Assembly (NCBI GenBank): GCA_963971405.1 | Contig: OZ020485.1 | Location: forward strand, 43,955,469-44,019,468 | Direction: 5' to 3' | DNA: 64,000 bases | Origin: Psococerastis gibbosa | Taxonomy: Eukaryota; Arthropoda; Insecta; Psocodea; Psocidae | Position numbers and translations under genes: made by a program | The notes under the pieces: generated by a model | Database searches by the model: none | Told to the model about the DNA's origin: nothing | What the model saw: the letters and a program-made list of their open reading frames with translations, nothing else | Shown: positions 34,379 to 44,668 of the stretch, one piece after another | How positions within the stretch are numbered: the first letter of the stretch is position 1 | Layout of the letters: each line of letters starts with the position of its first letter

Positions 34379-35210
34379 AAAAGTATGCCAACGTCCATAT
34401 AAAGCCCTTCAAATAATGATAACATTTCAATTTCATTCCTAAATTCAAAAGCAAACCTTCCTACCATTATAATGATGGAAACATTGCAAAAGCCAACTAA
34501 TGACATGGGAAAAATAAAATGACAATTTTTTAAAGCCTCATTTTAGCAACGCAAGCAATGAAAACCCCATAAAGACCAATAAAAAGGAAAATGTGACGAA
34601 AAAATGGCAAAGGGTGTTGACTTAAAAAGGAAAACCATTAAGGTACCAACAATTATTATAATAGGAGTGATGACTTTGAAGAGGGCTTCACGGAAGGTTG
34701 CGCGCAATAAATGAAAGGAAGTGGTTGCGGCAGAAAAATACACTTATAACTGCTCGTATATGGTACCACTGTGTATCAGTAAAGATATCGCTCTCTCGAG
34801 AATTAAATAAGCCTTCGAGAGGGAAAAAAGAAGAGAAAAAAAACGCAAGTCAAAGAGCCGGAAGGGAGTAAGAGTTTTCAATTAAAAAATGTGCAGCGGA
34901 AGAGAGGGAAAGGCTAGTACTGAGGGATTTGTAAGTAGGAAAGAGAGGACTTTAGAGCTTGAAAGAACATGGAAGAAACTGGAAAATATGTCTTTTGTAG
35001 CTTTCAAATAACAATTTCATCACCTGCGTAAGACGCTTATTTTTAACAGGTACTCGCATATGTCTGAGAGTAATATTTTCATTTGTATGTCTGATAATGT
35101 ATTACTGGGCACAGGTATTCTGTATTACAAGGATACTGATTAGCAGTGCAGGGGAATACCGGCTGAAGAAGAGGAAGAAGAAAAAGTATTACTTTCTGCC
35201 AAGTTCTTAT
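34379..35210. other. Gene-free stretch
   Basis: AT-rich, purine-rich around 34800-34990. No exon recognised. Confidence 0.4.
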
Positions 35211-35810
35211 TGCTTTCCTATTTATACACAGTATAAGGCAATCTAAGTAATTTCGATTTCGGGATTTCAGCGTTTTTAGGTCCGAGGAACCCAAAAAAGT
35301 TGTTTATACGAAATGGTCTGTCAGTCGGTTGGTCTGTTTGTCGATTTACGGGCAAACTATATTGGTGGATTTAGATGAAATTTGACTTCATCCCTATCAT
35401 ACCGATTTTTTTATTTTGGGCTAACTTAACATTGGGGTTTAACCCCCCAAAACTGCTAGAAACATTATTTCTTAAAAACGGCTCCAACGATTTCTTTTAA
35501 ATTCACATGTGTTGTAGTTGTTATTAATGTTAACAAAATACGACGATTTTATCTTATACTTTACCTGTATTGTATAATTTAAAGGAAATATACGTATATG
35601 TATATATTAAAATATTTTTACTTAACTTTGTGTATTTTTTTCAATCAACCGGAGGTTAGTTTCTGAACGGCCCTCGTATATTATATTGTATTGTACAATA
35701 GGTTGCTTGCCCCTTGATAGTTTGCTTCTGGGGGTAAAAAAAAAAATACCTATCGCTTCTTTCTACCTTTAGGTATGTTTTAGGTGTTAAATAGAGTAAC
35801 GCATTTTGAT
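35211..35810 (+). mobile_element. Helentron-like element (family A), copy 5, 3'-truncated
   Basis: Starts TGCTTTCCTATTTATAC with flanking T and follows the family through TTTCGATT, the CGATTTACGGGCAAACTA block and GATGAAATT. The GTCT array is much reduced. A foreign segment of about 150 bp (about 35545-35695) interrupts it, and it stops near ATAGAGTAACGCA without the 3' hairpin. Confidence 0.55.
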
Positions 35811-36223
35811 GAAGACATTTCGAGCTTTTTTAAAGAGGATTTTGTTTCCATCTTCATCGTACTATATAACTTCACTTAACATGACACTTTGGGATATAAT
35901 GAAAAATTAGCGATAGAAAGGAAATCTTTGACTATAAGAAGCCAATGCAAGAACGCGAAAAGGAAGTTTCGCCCTCTCTTAGTCAGAGATTCTTAAGTGC
36001 AATATATACTTGTGAATATTACATAAGCACTTTCATTGAAATTCTCTTTGCATCCACGTAATCAATAAGGTAAGTTATTCATTAAGAGGGAATCTATGCA
36101 GTAAGTAGACCTATGTACTATACGATTACATACAGTATGTCCATTTTACGAGCACAAACAGCTGTGAATGGCGGAACCCCTGTTAAACAAATTTCAACTC
36201 ACATAGGTACTCGTAAGTTCTAA
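35811..36223. other. Gene-free stretch
   Basis: Nothing recognised. Confidence 0.4.
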
Positions 36224-36547
36224 GGCGGGGTTTCTACCGACCTCTCATTGCAGAATGGAAAGACATTGACGTGGTAGCAGACATTCAAGACTTAGGCGGG
36301 TATTCCACCGACCTCTCATTGCAGAATGCAAATGACTTTTACGGAAATTTTTGTTTTACTCCATGGCATAGTTAAAACTGATTAATGATCATAGAGTAAA
36401 ATCACAAACAAACATACTAAAATAAAGAAATGGCTTCGTGGGATATGTTAAGTACAAACATTTTAATAGATTTCTATAAAAAGAAAAATTCTAATTTCCG
36501 TCAATGTCATTTGCATTCTGCAATGAGAGGTCGGTGGAAACGCCGCC
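36224..36547. mobile_element. PIF/Harbinger-like MITE (family C), target duplication TAA
   Basis: Begins GGCGGGGTTTCTACCGACC and ends GGTGGAAACGCCGCC, with TAA at 36221-36223 and 36548-36550. The left side carries two arm copies in a row (second at about 36295, GGCGGGTATTCCACCG), the right side one, so one outer arm has been lost or replaced. Confidence 0.7.
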
Positions 36548-37267
36548 TAACGTGACCGCTCAGATAAATAATAAACAGTAATAAGTAATAATTAATAAAA
36601 CAATATGATAAATTATCCTACTATATTTTTTAGACATTTCCATGATCTACTATATTTTTAGACATATTAGTATATAAAATACTATGTTGGCTGGAAAAAA
36701 AAGGCGGCGACCCTACTGACACAGCATAGGGAAGTGCACCTTCTTCAATGCAGATTTTACAGGAGAACAGTGTGTTGCTATGGGAAAAATTGTCCAAAAA
36801 CTTTTAACAAACAGGTCATCGGTCTGGAACTCAAGGCCAGGAGGGAGGCAGGAGTCAGCAGCAGAGTCACGTGTCCCATGCTCCCGCCAACAGGGCGCCA
36901 ACACCCCCACCCCACCCACCGACCCCCTCCCTTCAGCTCAATCAACAGGCATTGAGCGAGCTTGAACCCCCGACCCCCAAACCACGGGGCACAAATGAAG
37001 AACCACTTTTAATTGGTTAATTTATAGGAAATCATATATCAACCCCAACAATCAACCAGAATTCAAATGTCGTTGAACAAATAACAGTGATGAGGAGATT
37101 TTGAAAGCTTTAAAACTATAGTTAGCCTATGTCTTTAAGATTTCTATCAAAAATTTTTAAATCAAATTTAAAGATTTTCAATATGCAAATTAAAGACAAC
37201 GGCGCGGCGTGGCAACTCAATGAGGGTTTAGGCCTGAGGACTGGTAAAGGATCTTCTCTCTTTACCA
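36548..37267. other. Gene-free stretch with a GC-rich segment
   Basis: 36700-37000 is GC-rich with overlapping open frames on both strands and many Pro codons from CCCACCC repeats. No domain was recognised and no splice context is clear. Confidence 0.35.
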
Positions 37268-37488
37268 CTTTGCGCTTATAATTGCTCTTATTAACTCTGT
37301 AAAACTTACTGTTACTCATTGTGAATACAAATAACTTAGTTAAGTTTAACGTCATACAATTATAAAAACAACAATTTTCGGCTGACTTGGCGATGGTGTG
37401 AGCCTAAACCGGTTGGGTTTTTATAATTGTACCACGTTAAACTTTACCTACTAAGATATTTTTATTCACTATGAGCAATCCAAACAAA
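37268..37488. mobile_element. Penelope-like terminal remnant with hammerhead-like core
   Basis: Arms of about 75 bp are inverted: ATTGCTCTTATTAACTC, TTACTCATTGTGAAT, AATTATAAAAACAAC against GTTTTTATAATTGTACC, TTTTTATTCAC, TATGAGCAAT. Between them lies CTTGGCGATGGTGTGAGCC-TAAACCGG, a decayed version of the motif in the element at 41348. No coding part is left. Confidence 0.5.
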
Positions 37489-37539
37489 ATTCACGTCCCT
37501 CCGCAAAATCATTCATGATTAAGGTATGCAAAATAATGG

Positions 37540-37582
<43 letters not shown>
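37540..37582. repeat. TA dinucleotide microsatellite
   Basis: About 20 uninterrupted TA units. Confidence 0.9.
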
Positions 37583-37587
<5 letters not shown>

Positions 37588-38344
37588 TGCTTTAAATTTA
37601 TTCAACATTCCATGCCACAAATCTGGAAGGGGAAGCATTTCAAGGTATCATAACGATGCATAAAATAACTGTTAAGCCTTAAAATGTCTAGACACCAGAT
37701 ATAGATACTGGATATAGAAGAAAAAAGTAAATAGTAATCATAAAAAAAAATTAAAATTGTATAAAAACCTCGTTTCGGGGCCGCGAAGTCCACATTCTGG
37801 AGAAACTTCGGCCTACTTGGCACCCATCACGCTGCCATCAACAACAGACTGCAACAGAAAAACATTCGCTGGTCAACTCAAAGGAACATGCTAAAACGCC
37901 AGGGGGATGGGGCATCAGGAGTAGGCCTAGCTAGGAAGTAGTGAGTCAAATGTTCTTCATTGGATGTAAGGTAACTGTACAAACTAAAGATATAATAATT
38001 ATTAAAACAATTAATGTGATTTTTAGGCCCGGCACACACGGATGATTCATCCAGTCGCTTTTCCCTTGTAGGGTTAGCAGAATATTTCGGGTTTCCCCCG
38101 TCATCGTCAGCGTCACAAATCCTTTGGAAGTGCGTTCAGAAATTAACTTTTCTCTGTACCAACCGCGCAGCGCAAGCTATTTTCCAACCGCTATGGCAGA
38201 GTGAGACTACCCGTAAAGATGGAAGCCTATGTTTTTTACTATTGATAAATAGGTTTATAGTTTTCGCCTTGTTTACCATATGGTAAGGTGCATTCTAATG
38301 AGAAATCTGAGAATTTTACAAAAAAGGGCTGCGCCGAACATATT
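37583..38344. other. Gene-free stretch with a dispersed repeat at 38030-38200
   Basis: 38090-38165 resembles 60-175 (see that entry). Nothing else recognised. Confidence 0.35.
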
Positions 38345-38965
38345 GAAATGTACCACTTTTTAAATGCTCAATAAAACACAGATGAAATTGAGACGCAAAC
38401 TTGCCAGCAGACTCAATTTAAATTCAGTAAAGCTATGAAAGTCTCAATTCATCCTCGGCACAATTCCATTAAAGATGAAACAGTACCGAGAAGGCAGGGA
38501 GTCAGCACAAACGGAACATCATTACCTCGCCCATTCACCGAAATAACAAACATGATTCTCAGTATTCTGACGAATTATCCAACCAAATCCTAGTATTCCG
38601 CCAATTATCACTAGCCTTTCGCAAAACCGTAGCTCATTCTAATAAATGTGGACTGAGGCGACTGCACTTAAACGTACCAGTTTTTAAATGCTCAATAAAA
38701 CATACAGATGAAATCGAGACGCAAACTTGCCAGCAGACTCAATTTAACAATTTAAATTCAGTAAAGCTAAGGAAGTCTCAATTCATCCTCGGCACAATTC
38801 CAATAAAAATGAAACAGTACCGAGAAGGCAGGGAGTCAGCACAAACGGAACATCATTACCTCGCCCATTCACCGAAATAACAAACATGATTCTCAGTATA
38901 TCTGACGAATTATCCAACTAAATCCTAGTATTCCGCCAATTATCATTATCCTTTCGTAACTCAGT
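38345..38965. repeat. Tandem duplication, unit about 280 bp, period about 327 bp
   Basis: 38349-38628 and 38675-38962 are about 90 percent alike: GTACCA.TTTTTAAATGCTC, GAGACGCAAACTTGCCAGC, AAACAGTACCGAGAAGGC, ACCTCGCCCATTCACCG and CTAGTATTCCGCCAATTATC occur in both, in order. The second copy repeats a short AATTTA block. It is recent compared with most repeats here. Confidence 0.75.
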
Positions 38966-39128
38966 TTCATAAATGTGGAATTGATAAGGGCAATCCGTCT
39001 CTGGTTGGGGGGGGGGGGGGTTGATAAATTCAAATCATAGGAGATGGAAGCGTATGACAGAGCATTAAATTTACCCCGCATGTTTCTAATTATATTGTAG
39101 TTCCTTATTCCGGGTGTATCACACATTA
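38966..39128. other. Short spacer
   Basis: G tract at about 39006-39020. Nothing else recognised. Confidence 0.4.
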
Positions 39129-39511
39129 GGGGTAGGTATTCACTGTGTTTGGTTTAAGTGTAGGAAACTGAGAGAAAATAGAAAAATAGAACATAGAAAA
39201 ATAATGCCGTAAGGAAACGTGTTTCTCTAATATTCCCACTTTACCCAGGTTGGGGAACTGTACTTGGGGAATCGAAAACGGCCATATTTGTTGTTTTGAA
39301 TTTGCTTTTTGTTTTTATTTAATTTAAAAAATTAGCTCTGCGACCGAAATTAATTAAAAAAGGAAACAGGTGGCAAAAGGTGGACTACAGCAGATATTGG
39401 AGGTAAGTTAGGTTAGGTTTTTCTATTTCAATGGTTGGCCGAGGTATCCTCATGTTGAGCTATTTATCTATTTTCCCATTTTCCATTTTCTACCAACACA
39501 GTGAATACCTC
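39129..39511. mobile_element. TIR transposon (family M), copy 2
   Basis: Ends GGGGTAGGTATTCACTGTG and CACAGTGAATACCTC with TA on both sides. It shares the internal TTTCGATT, GGCCATATTTGTTG and AAATAATG blocks with copy 1 at 1439. It is non-coding. Confidence 0.55.
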
Positions 39512-39545
39512 TATTTACTGATTTCCTAGAAAAATTAGATTACTC

Positions 39546-39625
39546 TTTTCCTGTTTATACGTAGCATAAGGAAAACTATGTAATAGTCGAAATTTTCGAT
39601 TTTGAGATTTCAATGGATTTACACA
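39546..39625 (+). mobile_element. Family A fragment, 5' end only
   Basis: CTGTTTATACGTAGCATAAGG then AGTCGAAATTTTCGATT and GAGATTTCAATGGATTTACAC match the first 80 bases of family A. The rest is absent. Confidence 0.5.
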
Positions 39626-41175
39626 TTAGTCCCCAGTTCTTCCGACAAAAAAAAAGAGCTCAGAATCCTAAAAAAAAACCGTGACTTCAGAATATTTAGC
39701 ATTAAACTGAGACTCAGATCTTGTATAGTACTTAATTTCTTGGCAAACCTTTCGAAAACAATACGAGTTTCTGGTTTTGAATGAGTCTTCATCTAATTTC
39801 CTGAAGCCCCAGGCAGCTTTTCCCCACAAAGGCTTGTAATGTCAAGCACTCCAGCATTTTTCACTCAGTTGCCCAAATTTTAAGGCGTCAACTAGCTTAT
39901 TAAGAAGCTGTAAACTTTGTTTATTTTAGTGTATAGTTAAAAATTAAATGGATGTTTAAGACAATTTTTCTAGGCATTAACAATCGGGTGATTCCGGGTA
40001 ATGATAACAACACAATAAGCAGTATGTTAAGAGCAGAGGTTCTCAAACGTTTTTAATAATTTAGTAATTTCTACATTGCAATTTTTACTTCGATTTCCTT
40101 CCTAAAAAAAGGCCTTATTGTCCGTTCATGTTGAGTCTCCAACCTCAACCGGATTTTGATAGTCTATTGCAGTTCTCCGTAAACTGGACTATTCCTGGCC
40201 AGGCTTCAATTATAAAAATCGCTTCTGGCCGAACAGGTGTAGGGAGATTCCATGCAAGCGCCCGCTTTTCCTCTATGCTACGCTATGTATGTAGATAAAA
40301 ATAAAAAATACTTCATTCTTTTCCCGACCACAACATCTACATACAAAACACTCTTGCATTCCAAATTTCGAACCACAACGACGACTATGAACTTTTACTT
40401 TTCAATTTATTTTTACTTTGACTGGACGCCAACTTGAAATCGTAAAAAGTCTTGATGACCGTTATCGTAGATAATAATACGGACTTTCAGTCAAATTTTA
40501 ATTCCTCTGCTGTGATATGAATTATATGAATTATACAAGGTCTCAATCAGCCGCCATCTTTTAACTAAATAGTGGATCTAGCTGATTAACGAACTCGATC
40601 AAGACATTTGTGTGATCAATTTTTGTGCCAAGTTTCATGAAAATAGGATAATATTTACGGAAGTTAGAGTGTTTCCAAAAATCGATATACATGCATACTG
40701 TACATACATACAGTATATAAAGTATATAGAACATTTTGAACGGAGGGTGGTTTTAGCCTCAGGGGTCGTGAAACGAATAATTGTGAAGACATTTTCTGGA
40801 AGTCGAACATTGGTCACCGTCTCTAAATGAAACACATCCGAGCCTAAGGCTGATGGCTAAACTACTACACTACAATATACAGTAAGTTAATGGGTATTTC
40901 TGTCTGTACATTTATACATTAACAAGGTAATTTTACACGAGAATCAACGTCTAGTTATTAAATAAAGTCAGGCACAGATCCTGCCTCGTCAGGGGACGAA
41001 AAAAAGAAGTCACAGGGTCTCCCCCGAGGAAACCTTTTGAAAACATTAATGCGAAATTGAATAGATTATTAAGTAATGTATGCTATTGTATATCCTACAT
41101 AATGCATTGTCTTGTAAAATTTGGACTTCAAATTTTGGGCACAAACATCCAGCTTTAAATCTAGTAGCTTACTTA
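39626..41175. other. Gene-free stretch
   Basis: No exon or bounded repeat recognised. Open frames on opposite strands at 40612-40835 overlap and have no known features. Confidence 0.4.
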
Positions 41176-42180
41176 GGCGGGGTTTCTACCGACCTCTGAT
41201 TGCAGAATGCAAAGACATTGACGTAGTAGCAGACATTCAAGACTTAGGCGCGTATTCCACCGACCTCTCATTGCAGAATGCAAATGACAGTGACGAAAAT
41301 TTTTGTTTTACTCTATGCCATAGTTAAAATTGATCAATGATCATAGATAAACATAATAGTCTCCTTAGTAACTTTGTAAAACTTGCTGTCACTCATTGTT
41401 AAAATTAACTTTGTATAGTTTTACAAATAAAATAAAATTAAAAATTCACAACCGGTTTCGGCTCACGCCATCGTCAAGTGCTATTGAAAACGGATAAAAC
41501 AAAAGGTATGCAAGCTAAAACAAAATAAAACTCATTGTCAGGATAACACACAGCATCGCAAAAAGTAAACAATTTAAATTGAACAATTAAACATTAACCA
41601 ATGGAAGCGCCAACAAGGGGGAACTACTTAAAAAGGTTATGTCATTAAGTAACGATTTGTTTTTAGCCATAGCTTCCCTAATCTCAATGGTTTCTAAATT
41701 ATCAAGAATTTTCCCCTTGTTGGCTACATGTAAGATCTTAAAATTATCGAAATCACAGGCATGGTTGTGGGTGTTTATATGTTGGGCAAAGGCGGACTGA
41801 GTGTTGGGTTTTCCTACCCCCCGTCTATGCTCCGCTATTCTTTCTTTAAACCCTCTCCTAGTTTGTCCAATATATAAGCTACCACAATCGCACTTGACGA
41901 TGGCGTGAGCCGAAACCGGTTGTGAATTTTAAATTTAATTTTATTCGTAAAACTATACAAAGTTAATTTTAACAATGAGTGAATGATCATAGACTAAAAT
42001 CACAAACAAAATAAAATTAAAAAATCGCGTCATGGAATATGTTAAGTACAAACATTTTAAGAGATTTCTATAAATAGAAAAAGAAAAATTTCCGTCACTG
42101 TCATTTGCATTCTGCAATGAGAGGTCGGTGGAAACTCCGCCTAAGTCTTGAATGTCTGCTACCACGTCAATGTCTCTGCA
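41176..42180. mobile_element. Family C MITE split by a Penelope-like insertion
   Basis: The left half (41176-41347) begins GGCGGGGTTTCTACCGACC after TTA and has two arm copies in series. The right half (41982-42180) carries the mirrored arm GAGGTCGGTGGAAACTCCGCC and continues to CTACCACGTCAATGTC before the outer arm is lost. Removing 41348-41981 plus one 12-bp repeat restores the contiguous order seen at 36224-36547. Confidence 0.65.
41348..41981 (-). mobile_element. Penelope-like element fragment with GIY-YIG endonuclease
   Basis: On the minus strand (about 41904 to 41600) one frame reads CDCGSLYIGQTRRGFKERI, AEHRRGVGKP, HINTHNHACDFDNFKIL and LDNLETIEIREAMAK. GSLYIG and the Arg/Glu/His-containing helix are the GIY-YIG signature, as at the C-terminus of Penelope-like reverse transcriptases. 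The reverse transcriptase itself is missing (5'-truncated). About 95 bp on each side form an inverted repeat containing a hammerhead-like core. The 12-bp sequence AATGATCATAGA flanks the insertion exactly (41336-41347 and 41982-41993). Confidence 0.75.
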
Positions 42181-43537
42181 TTCAATAAGTACAATAATTT
42201 TATTCAATGTCAATTTAAAACCCTTACCGACACTGCATACTCACAAATTAATATTTAAGGAAAAATGTCGTATTTATAAACTGGATGGAAGAGTTCCCCG
42301 GGAATTTCTGCACTTTTTAAACTATGCAACTGCGATAACAGGGGATAATGAATCCTTTCAATCATATAATTACGAAGATTTTCACGGCCAGAGTTATTTG
42401 ATGAAGTAGTAGAATCCGGGATGATGGGCCACAGTCGACCGGTCAGTGTATATAAAAAAAAAAACGTACCATATTTTGGGAGTTCATTTTCAAGCAATGG
42501 CAATAATAATAATAATAATCATTGATAATTATTAGCTTATTGCAGTCAATATACAGGTATTTGATTTGATTTTTGGACAATAATCTCTCTCCTATACCAC
42601 TCCAACGATAAAGAATAGAGATTTTATAAAGCAGAAATAAAGAAAGAACAAGAGGTTTACGACAAGCGTTTATGGAGTGGTAAAGAAAAGCGGTCAGACT
42701 ATTACGTCATAAAGATTGAAGACGGGAGTGCCACACATTAACATAGGCCTTTATGACAGAACACGCCATCTTTTTTCTCTTTTACGCCGTTTTTAAAAAC
42801 ACTAATATAATCTCATGACGAAAACAACAAAGCGTCGTACCTTTACTAAAAAAATACTACGGAGTTATTGCCAGCATAAGATAGATTACAGGATACGTCA
42901 ATATATTATTTCACTGAATTCTTCTGTCCTCTGTCTTCTGCAACCAAAAAATCAAGGTTCCTAGTAACGCACGTTGCCTCCTTGAGTCTAGTGGTAGTAT
43001 GGTCGGGCAACATTTTATTATCGCCAAAAATCGTTTCAAGCGCTGGTCTTGATCAAGACCGATTTGAGTGTGCTCTGGTGGTGGAAGGATTGGCTTTCCA
43101 TGGACGCCCGATTGCTCACATTCGTGCTGTGATCTCAAAAAAAAACTTAATCTGCTGGGCAACTCCTTCCATGTCTTTACTAAGATACCTCCATGAAGCA
43201 AACGACAAAGACGTCCAAGCCGCTCAATTCTGGACAGCCCATTAAATGTGTGTATCCCTGAACACGTGAAGTAAGTATCGTCAAAAATAGCGAGTCCCAA
43301 AGTGCTGACCACCGATGAAAACTCACTTCATGCATAAACAGAGCACTGGGTCAAACATGACCCCACCCCGCTGGGAAATTGGTCAATAAGCACTACATAG
43401 AGTCGAGACATTTTTGAGCCGAATGAACGACGACGCCGACGACGACCAAAACGACGAAGTATAACATTGAACTGGATAGGATTTTAGTACAATTCATTTC
43501 ACCTCTCAATGTCAATGCAATGGCTCTTTCCTACTTA
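42181..43537. other. Gene-free stretch with a family J arm fragment
   Basis: 42388-42445 matches one arm of the inverted repeat at 18645 (TTATTTGATGAAGTAGTAG, AATCCGGGATGATGGGCC). An open frame of 133 codons on the minus strand (43312 to 42911) and one of 87 on the plus strand overlap; neither has a domain that I recognise. Confidence 0.4.
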
Positions 43538-43698
43538 GGCGGGTATTCCACATACGTCAATCGTCAATGAAAAATTGAAAAATGACGTTTTAGCAGACAT
43601 TAAAGACATACTAAAAATTCTGCTACCACATCAATTTACGTCATTGTTACGTCATGTTCCAATTTTTTATTGACGATTGACGTATGAGGAATACCCGC
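43538..43698. mobile_element. Simple palindromic family C MITE
   Basis: Starts GGCGGGTATTCCACATACG after TTA and ends CGTATGAGGAATACCCGC before TTTA. The arms include GTCAATCGTCAATG and GACGT..TAGCAGACATT. It resembles the outer arms of the composite copies without the inner element. Confidence 0.6.
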
Positions 43699-43769
43699 TT
43701 TATGTAGAGATGCCCATACATGAATGCTGTATGAATGACCCCTTCCTGGAAAAATCTCTGGATCCACCA

Positions 43770-44400
43770 CTGGTCTAACGCTGGAGTTTCCAACAGGCTT
43801 CACAGAAAGCTACTTTTATAGTATGTAATCCGGTCATTGTATAGAGTCTATCTCTGGATCCACCACTGGTCTAACGCTGGAGTTTCCAACAGGCTTCACA
43901 GAAAGCTACCTTTATACTATGTAATCTGGCGCCCATTCCATTGACCGGCTAGGGCTATTTCCAAAAACAGTGACGTGGTAGCCGACATTCAAGACTTAGG
44001 TTGCGTTTCCACCGACCTCGCATTGCAGAATGCAAATGACATTGACGGAAATTAGAATTTTTCTTTTTATAGAAATCTATTAAAATGTTTGTACTTAACA
44101 TATCCCATGACGCCATTTTTTAATTTTAGTTTGTTTCTTTGTGATTTTACTGTATGATCATTGATCAATTTTAACTATGGCATAGAGGAAAATAAACATT
44201 TCCGTCAATTCTGCAATGCGAGATCGGTGGAAACGCCACCTAAGTCTTTAATGTCTGCTACCACGTCACCGTTTTTGGAAATAGCCCTAGCCGGTCAATG
44301 GAATGGGCACCTAACGCTGGAGTTTCCAACAGGCTTCACAGAAAGCTACCTTTATACTATGTAATCCGGTCATTGTATAGAGTCTATCACTATAGTATAG
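43770..44400. repeat. Direct repeat of about 96 bp, three copies, with a family C MITE between copies 2 and 3
   Basis: CTAACGCTGGAGTTTCC, AACAGGCTTCACAGAAAGC and TATGTAATC occur at 43774, 43870 and 44312. Copies 1 and 3 continue into GGTCATTGTATAGAGTC. Copy 2 is cut off by the family C insertion at 43928. Confidence 0.6.
43928..44311. mobile_element. Composite family C MITE
   Basis: Outer ends GGCGCCCATTCC and GGAATGGGCACC with the same nested inner arms as 26168 and 50230. The flanking triplets (TCT and TAA) do not match, which fits its position at a junction between tandem repeat copies and suggests a later rearrangement. Confidence 0.65.
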
Positions 44401-44668
44401 AGTGTGAAATTGTTTTAGTCCCTTTGACGTAATTTATTGTGCATTTGTGGGAAATAGTTTGCTTGTATTGAAATGATTTTTTTTAGCTCCAATATTATTT
44501 TCTTCAGCGATAAAATTAAAATATGACAACCAACCAAGATTGGTGGTTATTTTTCGTTTTAAATTATGAATATACAATATCAAGTCGGCCGCCCTATTTA
44601 ATACACACGTCCAACAGCCACCTATGTCCATTAAATACAAAAATAGGTTAAAACGGTAAATTAATAAT

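Noticed and set aside
41121-42409. Frames reading VVADIQDLG..STDLSLQNAND at several places
   Set aside because: They are translations of the family C inverted arms and occur on both strands at every copy. They are repeat shadows and not a protein family.
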